Assembly (NCBI GenBank): GCA_050181835.1
Contig: JBFXCU010000012.1
Span: 1 to 64,000, forward strand
Length of the DNA: 64,000 nt
Source: CAILZL01 sp050181835
Lineage (GTDB): Bacteria > Pseudomonadota > Gammaproteobacteria > Steroidobacterales > Steroidobacteraceae
Direction of reading: 5' to 3'
The stretch's first letter is position 1; each line of letters starts with the position of its first letter. Under the pieces are notes generated by a model, which was not told where the DNA came from, searched no databases, and saw only the letters and a program-made list of their open reading frames with translations. This document shows positions 43,877-52,261 of the stretch, piece after piece. Both the position numbers and the translations under genes were made by a program.

Positions 43877-44905
43877 TCAGTTGAATTGCTTCAGGAAGTT
43901 GAGATCATTGTCGAAATACATTCGTATATCGCTGACCTTGTAACGCAGCATGGCTAGTCGATCGACACCCATACCAAAGGCATAGCCGGTGTAGCGTTCC
44001 GGATCGATATTCACTGCGCGTAGCACATTAGGATGCACCATGCCGCAGCCACCTGCTTCCAGCCAACCCGTTTGCTTGCACACTCGACAACCTTTGCCAG
44101 CACAATTCACGCAGGAAATATCAAACTCTGCGGATGGCTCAGTAAATGGGAAATAGGAAGGGCGTAAACGCATTGCCACGTCCGCTTCAAAAAAAGACTT
44201 CATGAAGTTATGCAGAATGGCTTTCAGGTTGGCGAAACTGATGTGTTCATCCACCACCAACCCTTCTACTTGGTGAAACATGGGAGTGTGCGTCATATCG
44301 GAATCACAGCGATAGACGCGACCCGGCGCGATGATTCGTAACGGCGCACCCAGTCGTTGCATGGTTCGCACTTGCACTGGAGAGGTATGGGTGCGTAGTA
44401 ATCGGCCATCACCAAAATAAAAAGTATCGTGCATAGCGCGTGCAGGATGATTACCGGGAATATTCAAGGCTTCGAAGTTGTGCCAGTCATCCTCAATTTC
44501 CGGGCCATCAGCGACGGAAAAACCTGCGCTAGCAAACAATTGTTCAATCCGTTGCCGCACGCGAGTAACTGGATGTAAACCACCCATTGTTTGACCGCGA
44601 CCAGGCAAGGTGACATCAATGGTTTCGTTGGCTAGCTGCTGAGCCAATTGCTCAGCCTGCAATTCATCGCGACGCGCATCAAGTGTGGCGGTTAGTTGCT
44701 CTTTGGCAGAGTTGATAACGGCCCCTACAACTCGACGCTCTTCCGGCTGCATTTTACCGAGCGTCTTTAGCTGCTCGGTCAACTCGCCCTTCTTGCCCAG
44801 CAGTCGTACGCGAATCTGCTCCAGCTCGGTCAGCTTGTCGCAAGCGCGAATCTCTATAGTGGCATGAGCCACCATGGTTTCAATAGCATTGTCGGGAACA
44901 GTCAT
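43877..44905 (-). CDS. pheS: Phenylalanyl-tRNA synthetase alpha subunit
   Basis: Catalytic subunit of 342 residues. It has an N-terminal coiled coil (about 1-90) for tRNA binding, then class II motifs: motif 2 near TPMFHQVEGLVVD, and motif 3 in GMGVDRLAMLRY near the C-terminus. A terminator lies between rplT and pheS, so pheST may depend on its own promoter in the 78-base stretch upstream. Confidence 0.97.
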   Translation of the reverse strand: MTVPDNAIETMVAHATIEIRACDKLTELEQIRVRLLGKKGELTEQLKTLGKMQPEERRVVGAVINSAKEQLTATLDARRDELQAEQLAQQLANETIDVTLPGRGQTMGGLHPVTRVRQRIEQLFASAGFSVADGPEIEDDWHNFEALNIPGNHPARAMHDTFYFGDGRLLRTHTSPVQVRTMQRLGAPLRIIAPGRVYRCDSDMTHTPMFHQVEGLVVDEHISFANLKAILHNFMKSFFEADVAMRLRPSYFPFTEPSAEFDISCVNCAGKGCRVCKQTGWLEAGGCGMVHPNVLRAVNIDPERYTGYAFGMGVDRLAMLRYKVSDIRMYFDNDLNFLKQFN

Positions 44906-44982
44906 GATGTAACTCGACCGGTTAAATCAGGTATGGAAATCACTGGCGGAATTTACTCATTACTGTCTTAAGGTCTTGAGAT

Positions 44983-45019
44983 AAAAAAGCCGCGCCAAAC
45001 GATCAAGAATGGCGCGGCC
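44983..45019 (-). terminator. Rho-independent terminator after rplT
   Basis: On the minus strand GCCGCGCCA and TGGCGCGGC pair as a nine-base GC-rich stem with a 12-base loop, followed by a run of six T. It separates the thrS-infC-rpmI-rplT unit from pheST. Confidence 0.85.
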
Positions 45020-45055
45020 CGGTACGGATTCTATCCGGATCGACGAACGCAGCTG

Positions 45056-45430
45056 TTAAGCAGCAGCCTGCGCGGTCGCCAATGCTTGCTTGGCACGCTT
45101 TACAATTGCGGCAAACGCAACTGTGTCATGGATTGCTAAATCAGCCAGCACCTTGCGGTCGATAGTCAATTCTGCGGCAATGATGCCGGCAATCAACTTG
45201 CTGTAAGACAAGCCATACACACGTGCGGCGGCATTGATACGCGTAATCCATAACGCACGGAAATCACGCTTTTTAGCCAGACGGTCACGATAGGCATATT
45301 GACCTGCCTTGATGACCGCCTGCTTGGCAGCACGGAATACTTTACGACGGGCGTTGTAATAACCCTTCGCTTTCTTGAGAACTTTGTTGTGTCGGGCGCG
45401 AGCAATCACACCCCGTTTAACGCGAGCCAT
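45056..45430 (-). CDS. rplT: 50S ribosomal protein L20
   Basis: Basic ribosomal protein of 124 residues that binds 23S rRNA early in assembly; opening MARVKRGVIARARHNKVLKKAKGYY and RDFRALWITRINAAAR are invariant blocks. The C-terminus is a few residues longer than the usual 118. In E. coli L20 represses its own operon. Starts 14 bases after rpmI, with GGAGGTGA just before the ATG. Confidence 0.98.
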   Translation of the reverse strand: MARVKRGVIARARHNKVLKKAKGYYNARRKVFRAAKQAVIKAGQYAYRDRLAKKRDFRALWITRINAAARVYGLSYSKLIAGIIAAELTIDRKVLADLAIHDTVAFAAIVKRAKQALATAQAAA

Positions 45431-45444
45431 GGGTCACCTCCGAC

Positions 45445-45639
45445 TTAAAGATTGGGTAGCAATTGATCTAAACGTCCTAAATCTGACTTGGACACCATGC
45501 TCGGTGACCGCAGTTGACGTTTACGCTTACTGGGCTTTTTGGTCAGGATATGACGACGATGGGACTGGGCTCTTTTGAACCCATTGGCAGTTGGGCGAAA
45601 ACGCTTCGCCGCTGCCCTGTTGGTTTTCAACTTAGGCAT
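45445..45639 (-). CDS. rpmI: 50S ribosomal protein L35
   Basis: 64-residue very basic protein (MPKLKTNRAAAKRF, KRKRQLRSPSMVS), normal for L35. The 130 bases between infC and this gene contain short inverted repeats (for example TAACC/GGTTA near 45750-45765). In E. coli the equivalent region carries the L20-binding site for autoregulation, but I cannot confirm it here. Confidence 0.97.
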   Translation of the reverse strand: MPKLKTNRAAAKRFRPTANGFKRAQSHRRHILTKKPSKRKRQLRSPSMVSKSDLGRLDQLLPNL

Positions 45640-45769
45640 TAAAATAACTCCGCAACTTTTAGCCTGTTCAAATCATCTGTCCTGATTATTACCAAGAGCA
45701 GCGATTTTCAAGGCGGGACAATAACCACAAATCTTGCGACCTGCACAGGGCGTTAACCCCGGTTATTGC

Positions 45770-46300
45770 TCACTTCTTTTTTGGCCCGATCAGCATAACC
45801 ATCTGTCGACCTTCCATCATCGGGAACTGCTCGACTGTGCCTACCAAGGCCAAATCTTGCTGTACTCGACTAAGAAGCTCACGTCCGATCTCCTGATGAG
45901 CCATTTCTCGACCACGATAGCGCAATACTATCTTGGCCTTGTCCCCTTCGGTGAGAAAGCGAGTCAGGTTACGTAATTTAACCTGGTAATCACCTTCTTC
46001 CGTACCGGGACGAAATTTTACTTCCTTGATCTGTATCTGTTTCTGGTTGCGCTTCGCCGCATGCGCCTTCTTGTTTGCTTCAAACAAGAACTTACCGAAA
46101 TCCATCACCTTGCACACGGGCGGATCAGCGGTGGGGGAAATCTCCACCAGATCCATGCCGGCCGCTTCGGCCATTTGCAAGGCTTCAAAACGGGTTAATA
46201 CACCGGCCTGGTTTCCCTCAGCATCAATAACACGTAAGCGCGGCGAACTGATTTCCTCATTACGTTTTACACGCTTGGTGTTGGCGATTGGAGCAGCGAT
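45770..46300 (-). CDS. infC: Translation initiation factor IF-3, with an ATC start
   Basis: Prevents subunit joining and proofreads the initiation codon. Homology runs well upstream of the first ATG: NEEISSPRLRVIDAEGNQAGVLTRFEALQMAEAAGMDLVEISP is all in frame and matches the IF-3 N-domain. No ATG, GTG or TTG occurs before the in-frame thrS stop. The only plausible start is ATC at 46300, nine bases after AGAGG, giving 177 residues. In E. coli infC starts at AUU and so represses itself; ATC here should do the same. The C-domain GREMAHQEIGRELL and MEGRQMVMLIGPKKK are complete. Confidence 0.93.
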   Translation of the reverse strand: MAAPIANTKRVKRNEEISSPRLRVIDAEGNQAGVLTRFEALQMAEAAGMDLVEISPTADPPVCKVMDFGKFLFEANKKAHAAKRNQKQIQIKEVKFRPGTEEGDYQVKLRNLTRFLTEGDKAKIVLRYRGREMAHQEIGRELLSRVQQDLALVGTVEQFPMMEGRQMVMLIGPKKK

Positions 46301-46312
46301 GCGTTTATACCT

Positions 46313-48238
46313 CTAAACAGTTAATTCATTCTGGCCATAGCTTGCGATCTCGTCGGCAAGTCTCTGTGCCAGCACATCAATAGAAATGCAACCCAGATCT
46401 TTGCCACTGCGCGTGCGTACTGCCAGCGTATCGGAAGCTGCCTCGCGATCTCCGGCCACCAACAGGTAGGGGACGCGCTGCAGCGTGTGGTCGCGGATCT
46501 TAAAGCCCACTTTCTCGTAGCGCAAGTCAATTTCTACGCGAAGCCCCTGATTTCTCAGCAATTCAGCCGCCTTGGTCACGTATTCGTCCTGTGCGCTGGT
46601 AATACTCATCAACACCACCTGCACCGGTGCCAGCCAAAGTGGGAAGGAGCCGGCATGCTCTTCGATCAAAATGCCGATAAAACGCTCCAACGAACCAAAG
46701 ATCGCCCGATGCAGCATCACTGGCACCTGCTTGCTGCCGTCCTTCGCTACATACTCCGCACCTAGTCGTCCGGGCATGGAGAAATCGACCTGGATGGTGC
46801 CGCATTGCCAGAAGCGACCGATAGAATCAGTGAGTGTGAACTCAATTTTTGGGCCATAGAAAGCCCCCTCGCCCGGCTTTTCACTCCACGGCAAACCGCG
46901 TGCATTCAAGGCTTCCGCCAACGCGGTCTCGGCACGATCCCATACTTCGTCTGATCCAATGCGTTCCTTGGGGCGCGTGGCCAGTTTGTAAACTACTTCC
47001 TTAAAGCCAAAATCCCGGTAGACCTTGTGCAACATATCAATGAACGCAATGGCCTCGCTCTGGACTTGTTCATCGGTACAGAAGATGTGCGCATCATCCT
47101 GCACAAAAGCCCGTACTCGCATCAGCCCGTGCAGCGCGCCCGAAGCTTCATTGCGATGACAGGAACCAAACTCCGCAAGGCGATACGGCAAGTCGCGATA
47201 ACTTTTGATGCCTTGATTAAATACTTGGATATGACAGGGGCAATTCATCGGCTTGACGGCAAACACTTTCTTTTCCGACTCGGTGATGAACATGTCGGCA
47301 TGGAAGTTCTGCCAATGACCGGACTTTTCCCACAGCGAACGATCGACTAGTTGCGGTGTGCGAATTTCGCGATAGCCATTGTCGCGCCACAAATCACTCA
47401 TGTACTGCATCAGTAATTGATAAATGCGCCAGCCGCGCTCATGCCAGAACACCATGCCGGGTGCCTCTTCCTGCATGTGAAACAAGTCGAGTGTCTTGGC
47501 TATCTTGCGATGATCACGTTTTTCGGCTTCTTCCAGTCGAGTGAGATAGGCCTTCAGGCTTTTTTCATCAGTCCAGGCAGTGCCATAAATTCGTTGCAGC
47601 ATTTCGTTGTTGGAGTCGCCACGCCAATAGGCACCCGCTAACTTCATCAACTTAAATGCTTTGAGCTTGCCGGTGCTGGGCACATGCGGGCCACGACATA
47701 GGTCGACCCAATCACCTTGCCCGTAGAGACTAATCGCCTCGTTAGATGGAATGCTGGCAATGATCTCTGCCTTGTAATGCTCGCCCTGATCTTTGAAAAA
47801 CTGTACCGCCGTATCACGCGCCATTACTCGACGCGACACAGGGCGGTCAGCCTTGGCTAACTCTGTCATGCGTTGCTCAATGGCCAGCAAGTCTTCCGGT
47901 GTGAAGGGGCGCTTATAGGCGAAATCATAAAAGAAACCATCTTCAATGACGGGGCCGATAGTGACCTGTGCATCAGGAAATAATTGCTTCACGGCTTGCG
48001 CCAACAGATGTGCAGTGGAGTGGCGGATGATCTCCAGCGCCTCTGAATCACGTTCAGTAACGATCGCTACCTGCGCATCTTTTTCAATCTGGAACGAGGT
48101 GTCCACCAGTTGACCATCTACTTTGCCCGCAATAGCGGCTTTGGCAAGACCGGCACCAATACTGGCGGCCAATTCCGCGACTGTAACGGTGGAGGGAAAA
48201 CTGCGCTGACTGCCGTCAGGCAGCGTGATGATCGGCAT
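46313..48238 (-). CDS. thrS: Threonyl-tRNA synthetase
   Basis: 641 residues, class II. N-terminal TGS domain, the editing domain with HxxxH (HSTAHLLAQA), catalytic core with the zinc Cys in MNCPCHIQVF and His, and the C-terminal anticodon-binding domain. Its stop is ten bases before the infC ATC, with infC's ribosome binding site overlapping the thrS stop codon. The upstream 48239-48359 contains an inverted repeat (CTTTCTTTG/CAAAGAAA), possibly a leader or tRNA-Val terminator. Confidence 0.98.
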   Translation of the reverse strand: MPIITLPDGSQRSFPSTVTVAELAASIGAGLAKAAIAGKVDGQLVDTSFQIEKDAQVAIVTERDSEALEIIRHSTAHLLAQAVKQLFPDAQVTIGPVIEDGFFYDFAYKRPFTPEDLLAIEQRMTELAKADRPVSRRVMARDTAVQFFKDQGEHYKAEIIASIPSNEAISLYGQGDWVDLCRGPHVPSTGKLKAFKLMKLAGAYWRGDSNNEMLQRIYGTAWTDEKSLKAYLTRLEEAEKRDHRKIAKTLDLFHMQEEAPGMVFWHERGWRIYQLLMQYMSDLWRDNGYREIRTPQLVDRSLWEKSGHWQNFHADMFITESEKKVFAVKPMNCPCHIQVFNQGIKSYRDLPYRLAEFGSCHRNEASGALHGLMRVRAFVQDDAHIFCTDEQVQSEAIAFIDMLHKVYRDFGFKEVVYKLATRPKERIGSDEVWDRAETALAEALNARGLPWSEKPGEGAFYGPKIEFTLTDSIGRFWQCGTIQVDFSMPGRLGAEYVAKDGSKQVPVMLHRAIFGSLERFIGILIEEHAGSFPLWLAPVQVVLMSITSAQDEYVTKAAELLRNQGLRVEIDLRYEKVGFKIRDHTLQRVPYLLVAGDREAASDTLAVRTRSGKDLGCISIDVLAQRLADEIASYGQNELTV

Positions 48239-48359
48239 GTGACCAGTTCCTGTTTGCGGGCGGAGGCTTGGCGCATGGGGTCTCCATGCAGCCCCTTTTT
48301 ATATCACCACTTGCTTTCTTTGCGGCATCCTCAAAAAAAGCAGTGGAAACAAAGAAAAT

Positions 48360-48434
48360 TGGTGGGCGCGACAGGGATCGAACCTGTGACCCCTACCATG
48401 TCAAGGTAGTGCTCTACCGCTGAGCTACGCGCCC
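48360..48434 (-). tRNA. tRNA-Val (GAC)
   Basis: 75 bases with encoded CCA. Acceptor GGGCGCG/CGCGCCC, anticodon stem CTACC/GGTAG, loop TTGACAT giving anticodon GAC, T arm GGTTCGATC. Confidence 0.95.
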
Positions 48435-48535
48435 ACTACTGCCGAATGAATGACCATCCAACGAAAGGCGCGCAAGAATACCGAGCGGCCATCGCCTAAG
48501 CAAGCTGAATTCCATGCGTAGACCTAAGTTTGAGA

Positions 48536-49009
48536 TCATCCGCGACCGCGATAAGTGGCGACTCCCTGCTCAGGAATCCACACATCAACAGGTGGCTTGC
48601 CCGTTTGCCAGAACACATCAATGGGAATACCACCACGCGGATACCAATAACCACCGATACGCAACCAGCGCGGCAGGATGCGTTGCTGTAAACGCAGTGC
48701 GATGGTCATGGTACAGTCCTCGTGATAAGCGCCATGATTTCGAAATGAAGCCAGAAATAGTTTCAACGACTTGCTTTCGATTAACCACTTGTCCGGTATA
48801 TAGTCGATCACTAGGTGTGCGAAATCAGGCTGACCTGTAATGGGACACAGCGAGGTGAATTCCGGCGCAGTGAATCGCGCCAAGTAGCGCTGCTGAGGAT
48901 GCGGGTTTGCAACACGCTCTAATGGCGCCACCTGCGGCGAAACAGGAATATTCACACTTTGGCCCAACTGGGTTAAGCCTGATTCGGCCTTGATTTTTGC
49001 TTTACGCAT
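48536..49009 (-). CDS. queF: NADPH-dependent 7-cyano-7-deazaguanine reductase
   Basis: Reduces preQ0 to preQ1 in queuosine synthesis. It is the short, unimodular QueF of about 157 residues: catalytic Cys in FTSLCPITGQPDFAHL, with the Asp in the same block, and the substrate/NADPH segment ESKSLKLFLASFRNHGAYHEDC. The long bimodular type of E. coli is about 280 residues. ATG 49009 is chosen over GTG 49021; both are possible. Other queuosine genes are not in the window. Confidence 0.94.
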   Translation of the reverse strand: MRKAKIKAESGLTQLGQSVNIPVSPQVAPLERVANPHPQQRYLARFTAPEFTSLCPITGQPDFAHLVIDYIPDKWLIESKSLKLFLASFRNHGAYHEDCTMTIALRLQQRILPRWLRIGGYWYPRGGIPIDVFWQTGKPPVDVWIPEQGVATYRGRG

Positions 49010-49047
49010 TCGATACGCCACTGCAGTTGTTTATACGTTCCGTAATA

Positions 49048-49839
49048 ATGCCATGGAAAGGATTCGCTACCACTAGAGAAACGCTTAGTCCAACCATGCT
49101 TAAGCCCGCCCCCCCCTCCACTGCCGAATTCTTACCAATCGAGTCGCAGCAACGGCAACTACAGAACCTGCAAGACATGCTGCTGCATTCCTTGTCACAC
49201 GACTTGGGTACGCCAGCGATGACTATTCTGGGGTTTACGGATTTGTTACTGGCCGATCATGACAATTCACCTGACCCACAAGTGGTGCGGCAATATCTTG
49301 AACATATCCGCAATAGCGCCAATCGCCAAGTCAGTCTGATCGCTGCGCTGACCAAGTACTGTCAATTATCGCAGCAGCCACTCAGCCTTTCCTGCGTAGA
49401 TTTGACCGCGCTGATTACTGAGTGCAATAAGGAACGCCCCGACTTGGCCGAACTGTCTAGCTATCGGTTTGAGTTACACCCCACTCCCACCAACACTGGC
49501 GATCCAATTATGTTGAAGTTGGTTATGCAGGCACTACTCGACAACGCCATCAAATTCACCCGCAAAATTTCTTGCCCTGTCATCAGCTTCGGTGCTGAGT
49601 TCGAAGCCGAGCAACTTGTGTATTTTCTTACTGACAACGGCGTGGGCTTTAAGGTAGAGCGCAAAGAACGCTTGTTCCAGCCATTTTGCCGCCTGCACTC
49701 CAGCAAGGACTATGAAGGTATTGGCATGGGTCTGGCCATCGCCGCAACAATTATTCGACGTCATGATGGCCGCATATGGGCGCATAGTGATGGTGAGAAT
49801 GGAATGACCGTTCGCTTTACGCTTGGCGCGAAACCATAA
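49048..49839 (+). CDS. Orphan sensor-type histidine kinase without an input domain
   Basis: 263 residues from ATG 49048 (ATG 49096 also possible). The DHp helix has the phospho-acceptor His in LLHSLSHDLGTPAMTILGF, and the HATPase domain has the N box LLDNAIKFT, G1 box DNGVGF and G2 box GIGMGLAIAATII. There is no membrane segment and no sensor domain, only about 30 residues before the DHp. No response regulator is adjacent. It may be driven by a partner protein or act in a phosphorelay; that is inference. Confidence 0.85.
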   Translation: MPWKGFATTRETLSPTMLKPAPPSTAEFLPIESQQRQLQNLQDMLLHSLSHDLGTPAMTILGFTDLLLADHDNSPDPQVVRQYLEHIRNSANRQVSLIAALTKYCQLSQQPLSLSCVDLTALITECNKERPDLAELSSYRFELHPTPTNTGDPIMLKLVMQALLDNAIKFTRKISCPVISFGAEFEAEQLVYFLTDNGVGFKVERKERLFQPFCRLHSSKDYEGIGMGLAIAATIIRRHDGRIWAHSDGENGMTVRFTLGAKP

Positions 49840-49948
49840 AGTTTGAGAGGCAGCTAGCGGAACGATTAGGTGCGTACTGCTGTTCGCTTATGCCATGCCT
49901 CTATTGAGGTTGAGTTAGTCCAGACTGGACATCAGCATCTACAGGCAT

Positions 49949-49972
49949 TAAAAAAACCGGCACAAGGCCGGT
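49949..49972 (-). terminator. Rho-independent terminator after tRNA-Ser(GGA)
   Basis: On the minus strand ACCGGC-CTTGT-GCCGGT is followed directly by seven T, ten bases after the tRNA 3' end. Confidence 0.8.
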
Positions 49973-49982
49973 ACTTTATGTT

Positions 49983-50074
49983 TGGCGGAGAGGCAGGGAT
50001 TCGAACCCTGGAACACCCGTGAAGATGTTACTGGAATTCCAGTCCAGCGCCTTCGACCACTCGGCCACCTCTCC
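49983..50074 (-). tRNA. tRNA-Ser (GGA)
   Basis: 92 bases with encoded CCA and the long variable arm of class II tRNAs. Acceptor GGAGAGG/CCTCTCC, anticodon stem CTGGA/TCCAG, loop CTGGAAT giving anticodon GGA. Confidence 0.95.
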
Positions 50075-50156
50075 GCATCCTTAAAACCTACGCTAGGTAG
50101 AGCGTTATCATGCTCTTACACAGCAAGGGGCGCGCAGCTTACACAGCTGCGTGCAG

Positions 50157-51035
50157 TCAGGCAATCGCGACGCCAACTGACTTCAGAGCGCTGTCAATTT
50201 TCACGTGAAACTGCACCGCTAATGGCGTCAGTGGTAGACGAATCCCCGCCTCGATCATGCCCATGCGCGACAACGCCCATTTGACGGGAATAGGATTCGA
50301 CTCAAGAAACATCGATTTATGCAGTGACTGCAACTGCGCATCCAAGCGACGCGCCTCGGCATAGTTACGTGCCAGCGCGGCATCAACCACCGCACGTACT
50401 TGGCGCGGAATGACGTTAGCACTGACCGAGATGACTCCCTGGTAACCTGCCAAAATGCACTCACAGGCCAGATCATCGTCGCCGCTAAACAACGCGAGAC
50501 GTCCTCCGACACGGGACAGCAGTTCGCGATTGCGCTCCAGCGAAGCGGCTTCCTTGAGCGCAACGATGTTCGGGATGGTTGCCAGCCGCTCCACCGTCTC
50601 GGGTTTCAAGTCACAGCCGGTGCGTCCGGGTACATTGTACAACACTTGCGGAATGGCAACGGCGTTAGCAATCGCTTGGTAATGCAAAAACAACCCTTCC
50701 TGCGTGGGTTTGTTGTAATACGGCGTCACCAACAGACAGGCATCGGCGCCAGCCTGCTTGGCGGCTGCGGTCAGCTCAATGGCCTCATTGGTGGAATTAG
50801 CACCTGTGCCCGCAATTACTGGAATACGGCCTTTGACACTTTGCACTACGCGCCGGACTACACCGATGTGTTCATCCACACTGAGCGTGGGCGACTCGCC
50901 GGTGGTACCAACAGCAACAATCGCGTTAGTGCCATTGGTTATCTGAAATTCAACCAATTTGTCCAGCGCGTCGTTATCAACTGTGCCATCTACGCGCATC
51001 GGCGTAACCAACGCCACGATACTTCCACTGAACAT
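50157..51035 (-). CDS. dapA: 4-hydroxy-tetrahydrodipicolinate synthase
   Basis: Condenses pyruvate with aspartate semialdehyde, the first lysine/diaminopimelate-specific step. It is a TIM-barrel enzyme of 292 residues starting MFSGSIVALVTPM. Schiff-base Lys in IVALKEAA (near 161), the Tyr in TPYYNKP (near 133) and GTTGESPTL (near 43-51) are present. The longer frame to 51098 is not used, because homology starts at ATG 51035. It is divergent from gcvR. Confidence 0.96.
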   Translation of the reverse strand: MFSGSIVALVTPMRVDGTVDNDALDKLVEFQITNGTNAIVAVGTTGESPTLSVDEHIGVVRRVVQSVKGRIPVIAGTGANSTNEAIELTAAAKQAGADACLLVTPYYNKPTQEGLFLHYQAIANAVAIPQVLYNVPGRTGCDLKPETVERLATIPNIVALKEAASLERNRELLSRVGGRLALFSGDDDLACECILAGYQGVISVSANVIPRQVRAVVDAALARNYAEARRLDAQLQSLHKSMFLESNPIPVKWALSRMGMIEAGIRLPLTPLAVQFHVKIDSALKSVGVAIA

Positions 51036-51202
51036 GTACTTCTCAAAAAAAACCGGGGGTGTGATCGTACTGGCCTGCCAACCGGTAACGCAAGCCACAC
51101 AGTAAAATCGAACTGGTTACAGCCCCTCTTTAGGCCTGTACACTGCAGCAACACGCGTAACTTATGCGTCGTATCGGGGTTTAGTTTGCTTATCAGGACA
51201 GA

Positions 51203-51733
51203 ATGAAAGAACTCATCGTTATCTCTGCCATTGGCAGCGACCGCACCGGCTTGGTTTTCGACGTGACTCGCGTAATTCTTGATTGTGGTGGCAATGTGCT
51301 GGAAAGCCGCATGACGGCGCTGGGCAGTGAGTTCGCCATGCTGTTACTGGTTTCCGGCCACTGGCACACACTGACCAAATTGGAAAGTGAGTTCAAGAAA
51401 CTCACTGAATCGGCCAATATCAATATTTCCATTCGCCGCACGACAGAACGCGGCCCGCGACCGGATGCCATCACCTATAGTGTCGATGTGATGTGCTTGG
51501 ATCAGCCGGGACTGGTATTCAACTTGGCTGGCTTTTTCAGCTCACGCGGCATTGATATTGGTGATGTCAGTACGCGTAACTTTGCCGCAGCACACACCAG
51601 CGCATCAATGTTCGCGGTACAGATGGTGATTCACGTACCCAGCAAAATACAGATTGCTTCTCTGCGTGAGGAGTTTATGGAACTATGTGATCACATGAAC
51701 TTGGACGCCATCCTGGAACCTTTTAAAGCCTGA
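51203..51733 (+). CDS. gcvR: Glycine cleavage system transcriptional repressor-like ACT protein
   Basis: 176 residues made of two ACT domains: MKELIVISAIGSDRTGLVFDVTRVI and, from about 90, YSVDVMCLDQPGLVFNLAGFFSSRGIDIGDVSTR. In E. coli, GcvR binds GcvA and glycine rather than DNA. The placement dapA < > gcvR - bcp is conserved in gammaproteobacteria. No gcv genes are in the window, so the regulatory target is inferred by name only. Confidence 0.88.
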   Translation: MKELIVISAIGSDRTGLVFDVTRVILDCGGNVLESRMTALGSEFAMLLLVSGHWHTLTKLESEFKKLTESANINISIRRTTERGPRPDAITYSVDVMCLDQPGLVFNLAGFFSSRGIDIGDVSTRNFAAAHTSASMFAVQMVIHVPSKIQIASLREEFMELCDHMNLDAILEPFKA

Positions 51734-51766
51734 GTTATCTTTAGTAAAAGAGGCCAATCAGCACCG

Positions 51767-52234
51767 ATGAGCAAACTGGCAATCAATAAAACCGCACCAG
51801 CGTTTGTACTACCCAGCACCAATGGTGGTAATTGGAAGTTGAGCGAAGCCAAGGGCAAACACTTGGTGCTGTATTTCTATCCGCGCGATAACACCCAAGG
51901 CTGCACCACTGAAGCCACTGCATTTCGCGATCACTATCCACAGTTCAAAAAGATGGCAACGGAAATTATTGGCATCTCCGCTGACAGCATGAACGCCCAC
52001 CTGAAGTTCAAAGCCAAACTCGCACTACCCTTCGAACTGTTGTCAGATACTGAGCACACCGTCTGTAATGTATTTGAAGTATTCAAAGCTAAAAAATTAT
52101 ACGGTCGCGAATACATGGGCATTGAACGCAGCACTTTTCTCATCGACAGCAGCGGTAAACTACGTCATGAATGGCGCAAGGTAAAAGTACCCGGACACGT
52201 CGAGGCGGTGCTGACTGAAGTCGGTAAGCTGTAG
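51767..52234 (+). CDS. bcp: Thioredoxin-dependent peroxiredoxin (BCP/PrxQ)
   Basis: 155-residue PrxQ-type peroxidase that reduces peroxides. The peroxidatic Cys is in YPRDNTQGCTTEATAFRD (near 46). The resolving Cys normally five residues later is Thr/Ala here, so the enzyme would be the 1-Cys form or use another Cys. Ends with HVEAVLTEVGKL. Follows gcvR by 33 bases. Confidence 0.93.
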   Translation: MSKLAINKTAPAFVLPSTNGGNWKLSEAKGKHLVLYFYPRDNTQGCTTEATAFRDHYPQFKKMATEIIGISADSMNAHLKFKAKLALPFELLSDTEHTVCNVFEVFKAKKLYGREYMGIERSTFLIDSSGKLRHEWRKVKVPGHVEAVLTEVGKL

Positions 52235-52261
52235 ATTTAGTAGACTCACTCATCATAGAGC

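Noticed and set aside
48296..48359. Inverted repeat CTTTCTTTG/CAAAGAAA upstream of thrS as a terminator or thrS operator
   Set aside because: The arms are AT-rich and separated by about 30 bases without a following T run. There is no tRNA-like fold evident, so no function is assigned.
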